Positions 11,644 to 23,228 of a DNA stretch of 64,000 nt are shown one piece after another (position 1 is the first letter of the stretch; each line of letters begins with the position of its first letter). Origin of the DNA: Agriotes lineatus (Eukaryota; Arthropoda; Insecta; Coleoptera; Elateridae); assembly GCA_940337035.1 (NCBI GenBank), contig OW679197.1:61959903-62023902 (forward strand), written 5' to 3'. The position numbers were made by a program, and so were the translations under genes. The notes under the pieces were generated by a model. It ran no database searches and had not been told where the DNA came from. It saw only the letters and a program-made list of their open reading frames with translations.

Positions 11644-11774
11644 TTTTCTATTTTGCGTTTAGAATAACTCCATTCTAGCACCCAAATGACGTCATTTCAT
11701 AGCGACTTATTCGAACACTCAAATGACGTCATTTGGGTGCTAGAATGGAGTTATTCTAAACGCAAAATAGAAAA
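11644..11774. repeat. Perfect 54-base inverted repeat with a 23-base loop
   Basis: Arms 11644-11697 and 11721-11774 are exact reverse complements over 54 bases. They include AAATGACGTCATTT, which holds a CRE-like TGACGTCA, near the loop. It could be a young foldback element or the terminal repeat of a larger one. The tyrosine-recombinase remnant lies 640 bases downstream, which may be coincidence. Confidence 0.85.
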
Positions 11775-12403
11775 AGCTAATTAAGCGATTTCCTTATTTG
11801 CTAACAAAATGTTTTTGATTAAAGAATATTAGCACTTGTTACCATATCAACTCTAAACATCAAGCATTTTTATTTTCTTTGTAGGAAGTGTTGTAACTTA
11901 GTAACTTTTTTAAAAATATCACCTCTGTTAGTATAAGATGCATTAAAGAACTGAAAATGCTAGAATACATTTAATAAATAGAAAAATTTAAATAAAATGA
12001 ACCGACGGGAGATAATAAACATTTAGCATCCTCGATTTATCATTTTGAGTGGGCCTTATCTTAATAGCTATTCTGAAGGGACGGACATTAAATATTCTTC
12101 TGCTCTTCAACCCATAATGAATGAATGCGGCAAAGTTTCAGACTGTTTAGGTAAATTATCTAATAACATTTTGGTGTTGTATTTGTCAATTTAAAAGTTC
12201 ACTGATATTTTGGCATAAGGAATATTAAAGCGTATTTATAAATTCCCTTGGTATATTTAAACTGTAGTTATTTGGATTGCTTTGGCGGATTAGGTAATTA
12301 TGCATTTCTCATTTTCTTTCTTTTAAAATATTTCAAAGAATTAGATTGTATGTACTATTGCGGCTCCATAAATTGTAACGATTATTTTTTAAACAGTCCT
12401 ATC

Positions 12404-12640
12404 AGCCAATAGTAATGAGCAAAAGATTCAAATCGACCAATAGCATCAAAATTACACTGCTAGTAGCTGATTACAGCGACTATTTTTTCACAAACCATTC
12501 AAACCGTTCTTCTGCTATAGCACAACTAGCTAAAAGTGGAGTAGGTGAGCAGCAGTTGTTAAAAATAACAGGACACTCATCTGGAAGCTCCATCAAACCC
12601 TATCTACAACAGGACTGTTTAAAAAATAATCACGCCTAAT
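12404..12640 (+). pseudogene. Tyrosine recombinase C-terminal remnant (Crypton/DIRS-like)
   Basis: An open frame from 12415 ends at 12639. It carries HSNR (residues 28-31), LAKSGVGEQQLLKITGHSS (39-56) and KPYL (61-64). In tyrosine recombinases the catalytic set is Arg, then His-x-x-Arg, a second His, and the nucleophile Tyr nine residues after that His. Here H28, R31, H54 and Y63 fit this spacing exactly. The N-terminal half with the first catalytic Arg is missing and no start-proximal domain is visible, so this is a truncated copy. The sequence style resembles eukaryotic Crypton or DIRS-type elements more than phage integrases. It is probably inactive. Confidence 0.65.
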
Positions 12641-15040
12641 TACATTCGTTGTAATAATTTTTTTATATAATTTTAACTAGATTAGCACTCATTTTTGCTG
12701 CTATTAAGAAATCTCGTGAATTCGTGAATCCAGTTAAAATTATCAAAAATTATCACCACTTATATAATTACTCTTGATTATTTTTTCCCTGTAATTAAGC
12801 TCTCACGCAGTGCCGTGCACAACAAAATTGTCATTCCTGTCATTAATCAACTTGTCAGTGCTGTCATTAATCAGTTTGATTCAAAATGCTAACGCAAGCT
12901 CAAAGGGGGTTTCTTATTGCAAAATTTGGAGAAGGTTGGCTGTTGCAGTGGGAAAATTGACAAGACAGCTATAATATGCGACATATGATTGGTTCTATAC
13001 AGAGAAGATACAAAACGTTTTTGATTGCAATGAAAGTTTTTGAATTTTAATTCGCCCGCCAATAACTTTCTATCCAATTAATGCTAATGCCGAGACCGAC
13101 ACAAAATGCCAGGTTTGCAATAACTGATTTTTCAGAAATTCTGGTAATGCGATAAAAGGATCGTTACGATTTATGAGGCCACAATAGTACATCTGTAGTG
13201 GTAGAATATATTATAATTATCAACTGTGCAATAAAATTATTAATTTGTTTCTAAAATAGCTTTGTTTTCGTAAAGTTCACTATTAAAACTTTAAAGTTTT
13301 GCTTATAGTCATTCTTCGAAATTTGTAAGACCAATATTTAAAAGCATTTAAACAGAAACATCAAACTAGTTTATGAAGTTTATCCAGCCCAGCTAAGACT
13401 CTGTTTTTCGCTGCACCTTTCAAAGAAATTAGTCTTAGTTCCCGAGTATTTTCTACAAATTCCGACTTCCAAGCAAGTTCTTTGGGTACGTGTAAACTAA
13501 TTTTGAGGGCGAGTTTTTACTTATAACCATTCCCTTAGTCAGCGAAAACTGAAAAGGATTTAGCTTCAGCGTGGGAAAGTTACAAATTTAACCATCTACT
13601 CTCCAAATATTACAATTGTGTAGGATCGGCAACAAAATTAAATTATAATTATATTAGAACTGACTGAAATGTATTCTTGATTTCAGCTTTAACTGCAACC
13701 TTTACTGCTTTACCTTTTTTTCACACGATATTCTATTCGTTCACGCTATTTCTGTGAAAGAATTTAAACTGAATATTTTTTTCGCTAAACATGAATTGTG
13801 ATAAATCTGACAGCTTTTTTGCACAGAAAGAGATTAAAATACGGGAACGATTAATTAGGCGATGTATGTAGTGTCACGAACACGAGGGAAGAAGATAATG
13901 GAATAAGCCAAGATTATGCCACGATAATTTAATTTACTCACATATTTTCACTTTATTGCTTCTAACTGCAGAATAGCTTGCCGTTTAGTAAAAGGGAAAA
14001 GTTAGTTACTAATTTATTTTTACAAAATATTTCAGGAAATTGTTCATACAGTAGAGACAAACAAATGTTGAAATTTTTATGTATTTTATTGTTGACTGTC
14101 TAGCATTTATGTATTTAAAAAGACGCCCATTTATTATAGAAAGCGGAAATAGGTGTTGATTTGAAAAATTACAATTGTATTTAGCGGTATGATATAATTT
14201 AACAATATTTAAAAAAGAAAATAAGAATTGTACTTGATTCTACACATGAACCGTTCAATTGTTAGTTGCTAGTTGCTAATCGCCATCAGAATTAATTGCA
14301 ATTGAACTTGTAGTATTAAATATTGTTATCTTGAGTTGCAGGGCTTTGCCGTAGTTAAACGTCTGACTGTAAGACTTGCAATGTGCAGTATTGTTTAAAA
14401 GAAATCCACAGCTAATCCAACAGCTATATATGTCGGCAGACAACCTGATAAGCTGGAATTGAACATGGCGACACTATACCAGTTTGTTATAGGCGAAAAC
14501 GACAATTACGACATAATCGGGAAAATACAAAGATCGTTTGTTCCAACTATGTTACGATATCCTGTAACAAAGTTTGGCAGCTAAACTCAGTGGGAGTGCG
14601 AGGTTCATTACGATACCTAATAATTACGGCAACGCACTAATCTAAACGAAAATGTTAATTGCATTGAGCGCCACCATTTTTTAATCCGGAAAGTCTAATA
14701 AAAGCGGAAATGTAAACCCTCCTTTTGTGTTGTCGGTAGAGCTTGTGTGCCACTTCAGCGAGCAGCCTTGTCGAACCTACCTTTATTGAAATCCTGCAGC
14801 TGCTAAACCCCCTTACACAATATAAAATTGCACGCAACATTCTACACGAAATAAAAAGTATAGTAACTTAAAAATATGCGTATAAATATTTGACAAAAAT
14901 TGAATAGAACAAAAGCGGTTAGTGCTCTTTCTTAAATACTTATAAAACTAGTTCCAGCTGTAAAACTGACTACAAAGGGGTGAAACTAGACTGCTGACAG
15001 TAGTAACTACTCAAATTCTTAATTACTTTTAGCGTTATGA
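12641..15040. other. AT-rich region, nothing recognised
   Basis: Just downstream of the recombinase remnant, ATATAATTTTAACTAGATTA and CCAGTTAAAATTAT form a weak inverted pair. Otherwise no gene, RNA gene or bounded repeat could be supported. Short open frames on both strands lack domain or splice support. Confidence 0.4.
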
Positions 15041-17500
15041 CGTCAAATAGAATTATTAAAAGGACGACACTGTCAAATAACTGATCAGTTTACTGCACCC
15101 TAACAACGCTTTAAATTTACCAAGAACATACAGTACCTCATTTAAGAAGTTTAAAGGATGTGACCTTGTGTTCAACGAATTGCTGACGGAGCCGGTACAC
15201 ACAACTACTGCTAGAATGTTTGTTAGATGCGGTAAAGAAAGCTTCAACGGCCGGGGTGTTGTCGTTTGTCAAGAGTGAACGCTGTAAATTCCCTAATGGA
15301 TGGAAGACATACGAACAACCTGCAATTTTCGGTAGGCGAAAGCTGGCACAGATGAAAGTCTTGCTTAAAATTCACTTGCGCGTTAAAAGGAGCTTTCAAA
15401 ACTCCCGGTAGGAATTTTCGGCCACTATAACATCTCTCGTATGACTCGGAAAACTACACATTATTGCGATGAAAAATGCGAAAATCAACGGCAACTCGCA
15501 ACCGCAATTAACTTTATTATAAACACAACTAAATTCAGGATTTGACTACACATAACGACGGGATTTTGACGGGACCAGCAAAAGCTGCTCAGGGCCAGAC
15601 ACAATTAAAAATTTTTCTTGAAACTTAGAGTGCGTGATTGTGACTGACTTGAAGACGCGGTAAAATGAATAAAGACGCAAGATCGGTGTCACCTTCAAAT
15701 TCACTCGGACACCCTTGCGAATTCTCTCTATGTGCCATGTTGCATTACAGTTTATGGGAAACACACATGCCGGAAGTCACGTAGGCTAAGACCTATCTTT
15801 CGAAGTCGACTCAGTGGTACCGAAAGTCGTTAAAAAGATGACATAGTGTCACGCATGGCCCAACAGTTGAAATACTTAAATAGAACGATAAAAATCGAGG
15901 CGGTAGAATAGAAATCTCTATACTTAGAGGGCTCTGCAGCCACTCGACGGGTGACAAAAAGATGCCGCTAGTTATTTCGATATAAAGTAAATTTTACATA
16001 GGCTACTGAGATGACGAATTCATACTCATAAATGGATTAAATTTTGCGTGAATGCACTATGATTCAGAAGAGAGTACAAGAATCTTAAATTGTCCTAACA
16101 AACCGACGTCCAGTGACAATTTTCTTTCAGATCGAGGAAGCGTTTTATTAAAAACGTATTGCTTGAGCTGAACTAGCGCCCTTGAACAGTGAGTAGTCAA
16201 ACCTGCTCTGTTGAACGCTCATTGGTCAATAGAATAACATTAATGTAAGCAGAATAAAAAGGATAGGGTGCCAAAAGCAGTTTTACCTCGAATATTTGCA
16301 GGCTATAATTGCGTTAACATCTTTCAGGTAATTATGGCGTCTGATACAGTTGGTAGGTTAGATTAAGTCAAATATAAATTCCAAATGATGAAAGTCGGGA
16401 GAAATTAGAAACACAATGATTACAACTCTTTAATTTATGTTTTATTCCCTTAAAATGTTACTTACTGACTCAGAAAAAAATACGGTTTGTCCATGGACGT
16501 TTAACTAGACCTAACATCCTTGGGAGTGTTCTGAGTTTCGAAACTTCTAATTATTTCACGCTTCAATTTTGTGATTTTGGCTGTGTATAGATACATTAGT
16601 TGTATACGCTGATAGCGCGTCTTGATCGCTACCATTGTTTTTTTTTCTGCGCGCGAAAAGTAGTAGGATTAGACATTTGTTTTTTTGTTGCTATATGCAA
16701 TTATGTAATACTTTTACGGTTTTCAACACTATTAATTTTTTATGTCACGTCAAGGCCTAAATATACATATATTCTCGTGCTAGTATTTTCTGTTCAAAAT
16801 GTTGGTGATATTTATGCTGTTATTTATTGCATTTTTGTGCATCCACAATCTGTAGTATTTTTCTGCATTTGAAACCTTTATAGTACATTGATTCAATCAA
16901 AATAAAAATATGCAGAAAACATGAGTATCATAAACACATACTTTAAGTTTGAGTTTCCTGTACATTTTAAACCCTTAAGTTCCGTCGAAAACATTAATAG
17001 AGAAATATTAAATATTAAACAATCACTTAAAAGCTAAATTGTTTCTGATTTATTAATTTATTCAGAAAATGTCACCCCCAAGTAAAGCACGTTTGGCTTT
17101 AGGACCACTTTGTATGCAAATTGAGTGCACTTTGCAGTTCATGAGACAGCGGTGGTTGGAATATTAAATATCATCACCCAGGTAACTGCACTTTGCTTGA
17201 AGGTTATCGTGTGAGCATTACTGTCATTTATTTATAAGTGTGAATCTTAAGTTTGGCCTAGGGAGCAAAAGTAAGCTAAGAATGAAATTTTGAGGACGTT
17301 AAATACCTCTCTCCAGTCAATATTAATTTGAATAAGAGTAATTGATGATGGAATTAAAATGAAAATTTCAATTTGATGATATATTATACGACGCTGGTTC
17401 AATTTAAACCTGATTAAATCTAATGTGTCACGCAACTATAGACTGTTCTCTGAATGATGTAATTTTTGACAGTGACCTATTATGAGATGTTTTATCGGAC
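15041..17500. other. Unassigned region with short uninformative frames
   Basis: Frames of 60-90 codons at 15056-15411, 15546-15764 and 16600-16872 have no recognisable motif. The last is hydrophobic only because the DNA is T-rich. A stretch at 16210-16340 contains CTCATTGGTCAATAG (inverted CCAAT) and a short ATG frame (MASDTV), but no supported gene. Confidence 0.35.
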
Positions 17501-17504
17501 TCTT

Positions 17505-17595
17505 TTCCACTGTCTCGGGTGTTTACCACACGACGTTTCGGGAGTTTTTGGTCTACTCACGTCCTCAGGTCCTTCTCAGGACTAACCAGGAGAGG
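17505..17595 (-). mobile_element. Possible Penelope-type 3' fragment with hammerhead-like motif
   Basis: On the minus strand the order is CCTGAGGAC, GTGAGT, a short loop, ACTCCC, GAAACGTCG. This matches the hammerhead core order CTGANGA, stem II, GAAA, with GTGAGT and ACTCCC pairing at five of six positions. Such sequences are known near the ends of Penelope-like retroelements. The rest of the element is absent here, and the encoded form (PKRRVVNTRDSGK) could equally be ORF-derived. Confidence 0.4.
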
Positions 17596-17599
17596 AGAA

Positions 17600-18790
17600 T
17601 TGCTGTATCACTGTTTTACATATCTAGTTTCATAAGTCTGTTGCTACTATATAACATTAAAATCATTGGAAAAGGTTGTCTTTCGCGTAAATGTTCCGTT
17701 CAAACGGGATCAATAAGCTGTAATTCAATTTTTAACTGCAGAAGGCTTTACATCTCTAGTTCATGTGTAACGCTGTATTTTATTTCAAAGAACCTAATGT
17801 TAATATTAAGAGTGAAACTACTTGTAAGATACATTCAGATGATTGCAAACTACAATTCGCAACAAGTAATCAGGAAAATTTACAAATGGTGCATAATTTT
17901 GTAAGATAACGCACGATCTCATGTTGCTGTATTTGTTCAAGATCGAATTAAGAGATTTAAGTGGAATACACTGCAACGTATTTATTAATGTCCCGATAGA
18001 TCAGTTTCGTTCGGGGCTGAGATACAGCAAGCTCGTAAATAACTGTTCCTGCAATCATATCTATGATGTTATTAATAGGAATTAATAGTTAGGTGCAGTA
18101 GTTGCCTATGGGGCCTTGATGAGCGAGTGGCGGACACAGCGCAATTCAGAGCATTCGGCAGAGAGTTCAACTACCAGCCCGGGCGTTCCGGTTTCGCTTA
18201 GTTAAGGTTAGCCTAAGTGACGCCCGCACCCTCTGAAGTAATCCTAAAGCAGTTCCGAGGGAGGGAGGGTAACGTTAGAGAATAGACGAAAAAATCAGTT
18301 CCATTTACACGTATAAAACAAGGTCTGTTTTACAAATAGGTAACAGTAACACAATGTTGCTGCATCCTATAGTACTACATTTTTGAGTTTTTATATTTGA
18401 ATATTGAATATATATGTTATGCAACTTTTGGATTGGTTCCGCTAATTGAGTTTTGCACTCAAAGTCGTTTATATCAATTACGCAGGGTTAAAGTGTGCCA
18501 CCCTAACAGTAATAGAAACGCCATTTTTGATAAAAAAGACGGTGTATTGAAAAAGCACTAATTTTTTAATAGAAACAAGCTTTTTCAGTTATCTATCTGG
18601 CTTCTGGAGGTGACTTATCACGAATGCAGTAAAAAATTGAATGTTGTATTGATGGAAGGTGTATAGTTTTAAACTGAAAAAATATATAAAATCAAGAATA
18701 AGACACTACAAAAGTGATGGCTAAATAACTATAGATTCTTGATGATATGACACAATTGTTCAGATTGTTTAGGAATTTATTTACAACCAT
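17600..18790. other. No recognised gene; small GC patch at 18110-18280
   Basis: The patch at 18110-18280 (AGCCCGGGCGTTCCGG, GACGCCCGCACCCTC) is unlike the surrounding AT-rich DNA but carries no motif I can name. A 140-codon frame at 17482-17904 begins inside the Penelope-like fragment and shows no domain. Confidence 0.35.
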
Positions 18791-18791
18791 A

Positions 18792-19721
18792 TACAGTGTG
18801 TCCCAGGATTGATCTTATAAGAGGTGAGATGGACTAAAAATTTTTGAATTTTATTTTAAGGGTCTGGGATTCGGTCCTGCTTGGTTTAAAAAGAAATTTA
18901 AGAATGTTTTCAGTTTTTGAAAAACAAGTAGGCCTTGACAGTGAAGTAAAAACTATTTTATTTTTAGGAAAACTACCCTTTTTGTTTATGATACAGCAAA
19001 ATTTTATTAAAGAAAGTTGTTTAAAATAATAAATTATGGCTCTATACAAAATTTCAGAAAGATCTGTCGACTTATAAAAACCGTTATTTTTTAGATAATT
19101 GTATTTTATTTTCAGGTAAACTACCCTTTTTGTTCATGATACGGCAAAATTGTATTAAGAAAAGTTGTTCAGAATGATAAATTATGGCCCTACACAAAAT
19201 TTCAGAAAGATTTGTCGGCTTAGATTAAACCGTTATTTTTTAGTTTAAACAAATTGCATTTATTAAAAATGACGGTTTAATCTAAGTCGACAGATCTCTC
19301 TGTAATTTTGTATAGGCGCATAATTTATTATTATGAACAACTTTTCTTAATAAAATTTTGTCGTATCATAAACAAAAAGGGTAGTTTACCTGAAAATAAA
19401 ATACAATTTTCTAAAAAATAACGGTATTTTCTAAGTCGACAGATCATTCTGAAATTTTGTATAGTACCATAATTTATCACTCTAAACAACTTTTCTTAAT
19501 ACAATTTTGCCGTATCATAAACATAAAAGGTAGTTTACCTGAAAATTAAATAGTTTTCGCTACCCTGTCAACGCCTACTTGTTCTTCAAAAACTGAAAAT
19601 ATTCTTAAAATTTTCTTCAAACCAAGCAGGACCGAATCCCAAAACCTTAAAATAAAATTCAAAAATTTTTAGTCCATCTCAGATCTCACCTCTTGTAACG
19701 TCAATCCTGGGACACACTGTA
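18792..19721. mobile_element. Foldback element built from four ~150-base modules
   Basis: The termini are TACAGTGTGTCCCAGGATTG and GACACACTGTA, with a TA on both sides. The outer arms share GGTCTGGGATTCGGTCCTGC and its complement. Inside are two direct modules (about 18950-19090 and 19104-19250) and two inverted ones (about 19265-19405 and 19420-19545). Each holds variants of AACTACCCTTTTTGTT, ATGATACRGCAAAATT and GAAAGATYTGTCGRCTTA. No protein is encoded, so it is a non-autonomous TA-inserting element. Confidence 0.75.
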
Positions 19722-20202
19722 TGTCATGTTAACATTACTGACCTCATTTGAGTGCGGGAAGTCGTACATCTCCGTCTCAATCAGCTACTTAATCTCTCGA
19801 CAATAATGAAACACTTCCCATCTCGGGCTGTAATATACTATTATGTACTTGCGCTTGCCATGTACAACATGCATATTTCTTTCCGTAAAAACTACTTCTG
19901 CACAAAATGTCAGCGTAGTAATAATTGATACACAAACTATCAAATATTTTGAAGCGGTAGTTAAACTTAGGGGCGAGATTAAATTGTTTCATGGTTTTAT
20001 ATTCTGTTAAGTGTAAATTTTACATTGATTTAAATTAATTTATCATTCAGGAGTTTTCTGGAGTTTTCAGCCATTTTCAGGTTAACTTTTTCGTTGATAT
20101 ATAGATTCGGTTGTCTACAGTTCCTTCTTTATTGTATACATTTTGAAAATTTTTAGGAGCTGGAACAATTTTGGTGATTTTTTAAAGATTACCAGTACAC
20201 AG
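19722..20202. other. Spacer between two foldback elements
   Basis: A 67-codon minus-strand frame at 19789-19992 is unrecognised. No repeat boundary or RNA gene was supported. Confidence 0.35.
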
Positions 20203-20862
20203 CCTGTTCAAAATTAAGGGTGGACTATTACTATCTCGGTTGCTATTATAGCTACGAAGTTGGTTAAATTAGTAAAATAGTAGCATTTTTCGTGTCGATT
20301 AAAATGGCGCAAACAAAAAACAATTTAGCGTCGGGTTTTTGACATATGTCAAAAAATGCATTTTTTTATTTTGACTTCAATCGATAGCCAATCTTCTTCT
20401 GAACAAAAAACTTCTTATACCCTACTATCCTAAAGTTAATAACAATGGAGATATACGCCTGTTCAAAATTAAATGTGCACTATAGCTAACTTGTTTATTA
20501 TGGGAGCTACGTCGGTTAAATGGGCGAAGTAGTAGTATTTTTTACGTGAATTACGGGGGTAATTATAAAAAAACAATTGAACATCGCATATTTGAGATAT
20601 TTAGCAAAACTTTTGTTTTATTGTAACACACTATACGTTTTAACACATTCTGAAATAACATTACATTCTATACAAAAAAGTTTAAATGAGTTGCTAGAAT
20701 TGTATTTCAAAATATGTTAAAATGTATAAGTAGGGTGTTCCAATAAAAAAAAACATTTTGCTAAATATCTCAAAAATGCGATGTGCAATTGTTTTTTATA
20801 ACTACCACTGTAATTCACGTAAAAAATACTACTACTTCGCCCATTTAACCGACGTTTGCCTT
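20203..20862. mobile_element. Decayed inverted-repeat element(s)
   Basis: GCCTGTTCAAAATTAAGGGT near 20205 and GCCTGTTCAAAATTAAATGT near 20457 are related ends in the same orientation. The segment 20505-20605 (GTCGGTTAAATGGGCGAAGT, TTTTTTACGTGAATTAC, GATATTTAGCAAAA) is matched by its complement at 20756-20855. The outermost end of the right arm is missing, so the copy is truncated. No coding sequence was seen. Confidence 0.6.
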
Positions 20863-21290
20863 CGAAGGTGAACAGTAAATTATTTTCTGCATTTGTACTT
20901 TCTTCTTCTTCTTCTTTTCCTTTCCCTTTTGCCCTTAGAGCATCGGCAAAGGAGAAAAATACGGTTTAGTGCTGTTACCATTTGTTGTGCTTCAAAGCTA
21001 CTCACATTTAGAATTCAGTGTTCAGAATCAGAAAAGGTAAATACTGCTATTGTTATATATACATATTACATGGTTGACCCGATATAAACATGATTAAAAT
21101 TACGTCAAAAAAATGCAAATATACCATGAACCTTTATTATTTTAACATTGTCCTTCTTTTAAGTATCACGATTTGCTTACTTTTTATTGCTCACAACTGT
21201 TTTGTTCATTAGTTTTGAGAATGTTCAATAATTTATCTAACACTAAAATCCAATAAAATGGGGTGTAGCGCAATAGTTTATAACTTTTGA
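20863..21290. other. Spacer with a CTT microsatellite
   Basis: A (TTC)n run lies at about 20900-20917. A 64-codon frame over it is uninformative. Confidence 0.4.
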
Positions 21291-21545
21291 ATAATTGAAT
21301 AATTATTACGATAAATTAGTTATTCGCATAAATTAGTTATTCGAATAAACTGGTTATTCGAATAAATTATTGCAAGAAATTATTCGAATAAATTAGTTAT
21401 CCGAATAAATTATTCGAATAAATTAGTTGAATAAGTTATTCAAATAAATTAGTTATTCGAATAACTAATTTATTTGAATAATTCGATAGTTATTCGAATT
21501 TCGATATATCGAATAATATTCGATATTTAATTTTATTCGTTAGTC
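21291..21545. repeat. AT-rich tandem array of TTATTCGAATAA units
   Basis: The sequence is dominated by TTATTCGAATAAATTAG variants repeated many times. Each contains the short palindrome TTATTCGAATAA, so units read similarly on both strands. It grades into ATTCGATATATCGAATAAT near 21500. It may be a minisatellite or the expanded subterminal repeats of a transposon. Confidence 0.75.
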
Positions 21546-22272
21546 GATACCTAGTTTGTGATATCGAACACCCCTAGTTTGGACCGTCTCGAACCAGCGA
21601 GCAACCCACCAGATTCTGAAAAACTTTGCTGCACCACATACAATTCCTAAATCACAATGGTTTGCTTCTGTAAAAGATTAAGTACTTATTTATTTAATTT
21701 TTCGTATAGAAATTCTTCGTTTAGCAATTTTCATGCAAAGGCATTCAATAATTTTGTATTTAAAACGTTACTTAGTTACTTTAGAATTCTCAATGGTATT
21801 GAACTGTTTTGATTACTGATTTTGCCAATTTTTTAATTGGTACATGGAAGAAACGGCCAGCTAAAATTTTATATGTATTATTCATTAGCAAATAAATCTT
21901 TCGTATATGTCGTGTTGGCAATGACAACAATTGTGATAAATTAAATATTTAATGTAAAACTTGCAGAACTTTTCAGACAATCTTTAGAAGTGGCATAATG
22001 CTAAAATACAATAGAGAACTGTACGTGTTAAAGTATAATAGCTTAAACTAAGAAAGAATGAAGGAACTTATAATATACATAAATTATTTTTTGTTTAAAC
22101 AATTAGCGTATTGTTACCCTTATAAGTAAAAAAACGTTATGCTAGGCAGCATTTAAACATTTCATTCGTAGATTGGTTTTAAATTTCTTTATATGGAGCC
22201 AATGAAGGGCAAGTCTCCAAAATTAATTTTTAGGATACTACATTGGTAACTAGCGTTTACATAGTTACAAAC
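21546..22272. other. AT-rich spacer, nothing recognised
   Basis: No gene, RNA or bounded repeat is visible. Confidence 0.4.
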
Positions 22273-22347
22273 GAGTCCGGTAGATAAAATTTACCGGCCT
22301 AGACCAGTAGTAGAACTACCGGCCGGTAAATTTTATCTACCGGACTC
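22273..22347. repeat. Perfect 27-base inverted repeat (hairpin)
   Basis: Arms 22273-22299 and 22321-22347 are exact complements, beginning GAGTCCGGTAGATAAA, around a 21-base loop. Flanking CAA/AAC and ATATCC give no clear target duplication. A second hairpin sharing ACCGGTAG-type ends follows 28 bases later. Confidence 0.8.
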
Positions 22348-22375
22348 ATATCCTAAAAAATCTTATACGATACAC

Positions 22376-22475
22376 GACCGGTAGCATTTTTATGGCCTTG
22401 CCAAACATACAGGTCTCGCCCTACGGCCTCAACCTGTAAAGTATTGGCGCGGCCATAAAAATGTTGCTACCGGTC
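22376..22475. repeat. Second hairpin with ACCGGTAGC ends
   Basis: The left arm GACCGGTAGCATTTTTATGG (22376 on) pairs with CCATAAAAATGTTGCTACCG at the right, with a two-base bulge. The loop contains CAGGTCTCGCCCTACGGCCT. The pair of adjacent hairpins looks like one foldback family, but this is inference. Confidence 0.65.
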
Positions 22476-23000
22476 TAATAACGTAAATAGCTATTGAGAT
22501 GTGCTGTTTTATCGATTTATGTAGGTATATTTATGTTTTTTCACAGTTAGGCTTAGATGTAGTTATCATAGCGCTAGAAATATGCGTCTTAAATTATAAT
22601 TGATTTAATAATAGTGGAATACTTTTTGCTATGTAATCTACTGAGATACCGGTATATGAAATAAGTTGGTAAAAAAGGACGTTCTTATTTTCTAACTCCA
22701 TTAAACCGAAACCATCAGTTTCTTACATCTTAGTGCTTTATGTATTTAATTATTCTTTTTAGCTTATACAAGCACATATTGTCTTTTAAGTAGAAGTTGA
22801 TAGAAATGATTATTTTCTTTCAGATCTTGAACTCATATTTAACTTTTACCATTCTTAACATCTTCTAGCTGACAAACTTAAATTGGTAAGTCCTCGTGGG
22901 GGGTTTTGAGTAAAAACACGAAAAATTGTTGTGAGTAGCCACAATTTAATAGTAATTTCCACATATGTTCATATTTATATTCTGGTTTGGTATAAATACG
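22476..23000. other. AT-rich spacer, nothing recognised
   Basis: No supported gene or repeat boundary. Confidence 0.4.
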
Positions 23001-23228
23001 TAGGTAAATTTTTAAACTAAAATTAAGTCAATGAAACAAACAAACGTTTCTGTCAAATATTTTATCTGTTATTAAGTATAAAGTGAGGTTTAAATAATTA
23101 AAATAATTATGAGAATAGTAAACAATAGTATATTTAAACCTCATTTTATACTCTTAATGACAGATAAAATATTTGACAGAAGTGTTTGTTTGTTTCATTG
23201 ACTTAATTTTAGTTGAAAAATTTACCTA
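23001..23228. mobile_element. 228-base palindromic MITE with TA ends
   Basis: The left end TAGGTAAATTTTTAAAC is matched by the complement AGTTGAAAAATTTACCTA at the right. The arms run roughly 90 bases each (through AATTAAGTCAATGAAACAAA and GACAGATAAAATATTTG), leaving a short centre. The flanking TA suggests a Tc1/mariner-type non-autonomous element. Confidence 0.75.

Noticed and set aside
16210..16370. Promoter and first exon suggested by an inverted CCAAT box and MASDTV frame
   Set aside because: No TATA box at proper spacing, no following exon and no recognisable protein.
16600..16872. 90-residue hydrophobic frame resembling a membrane protein
   Set aside because: Hydrophobicity follows from T-rich DNA; no conserved motif or splice support.
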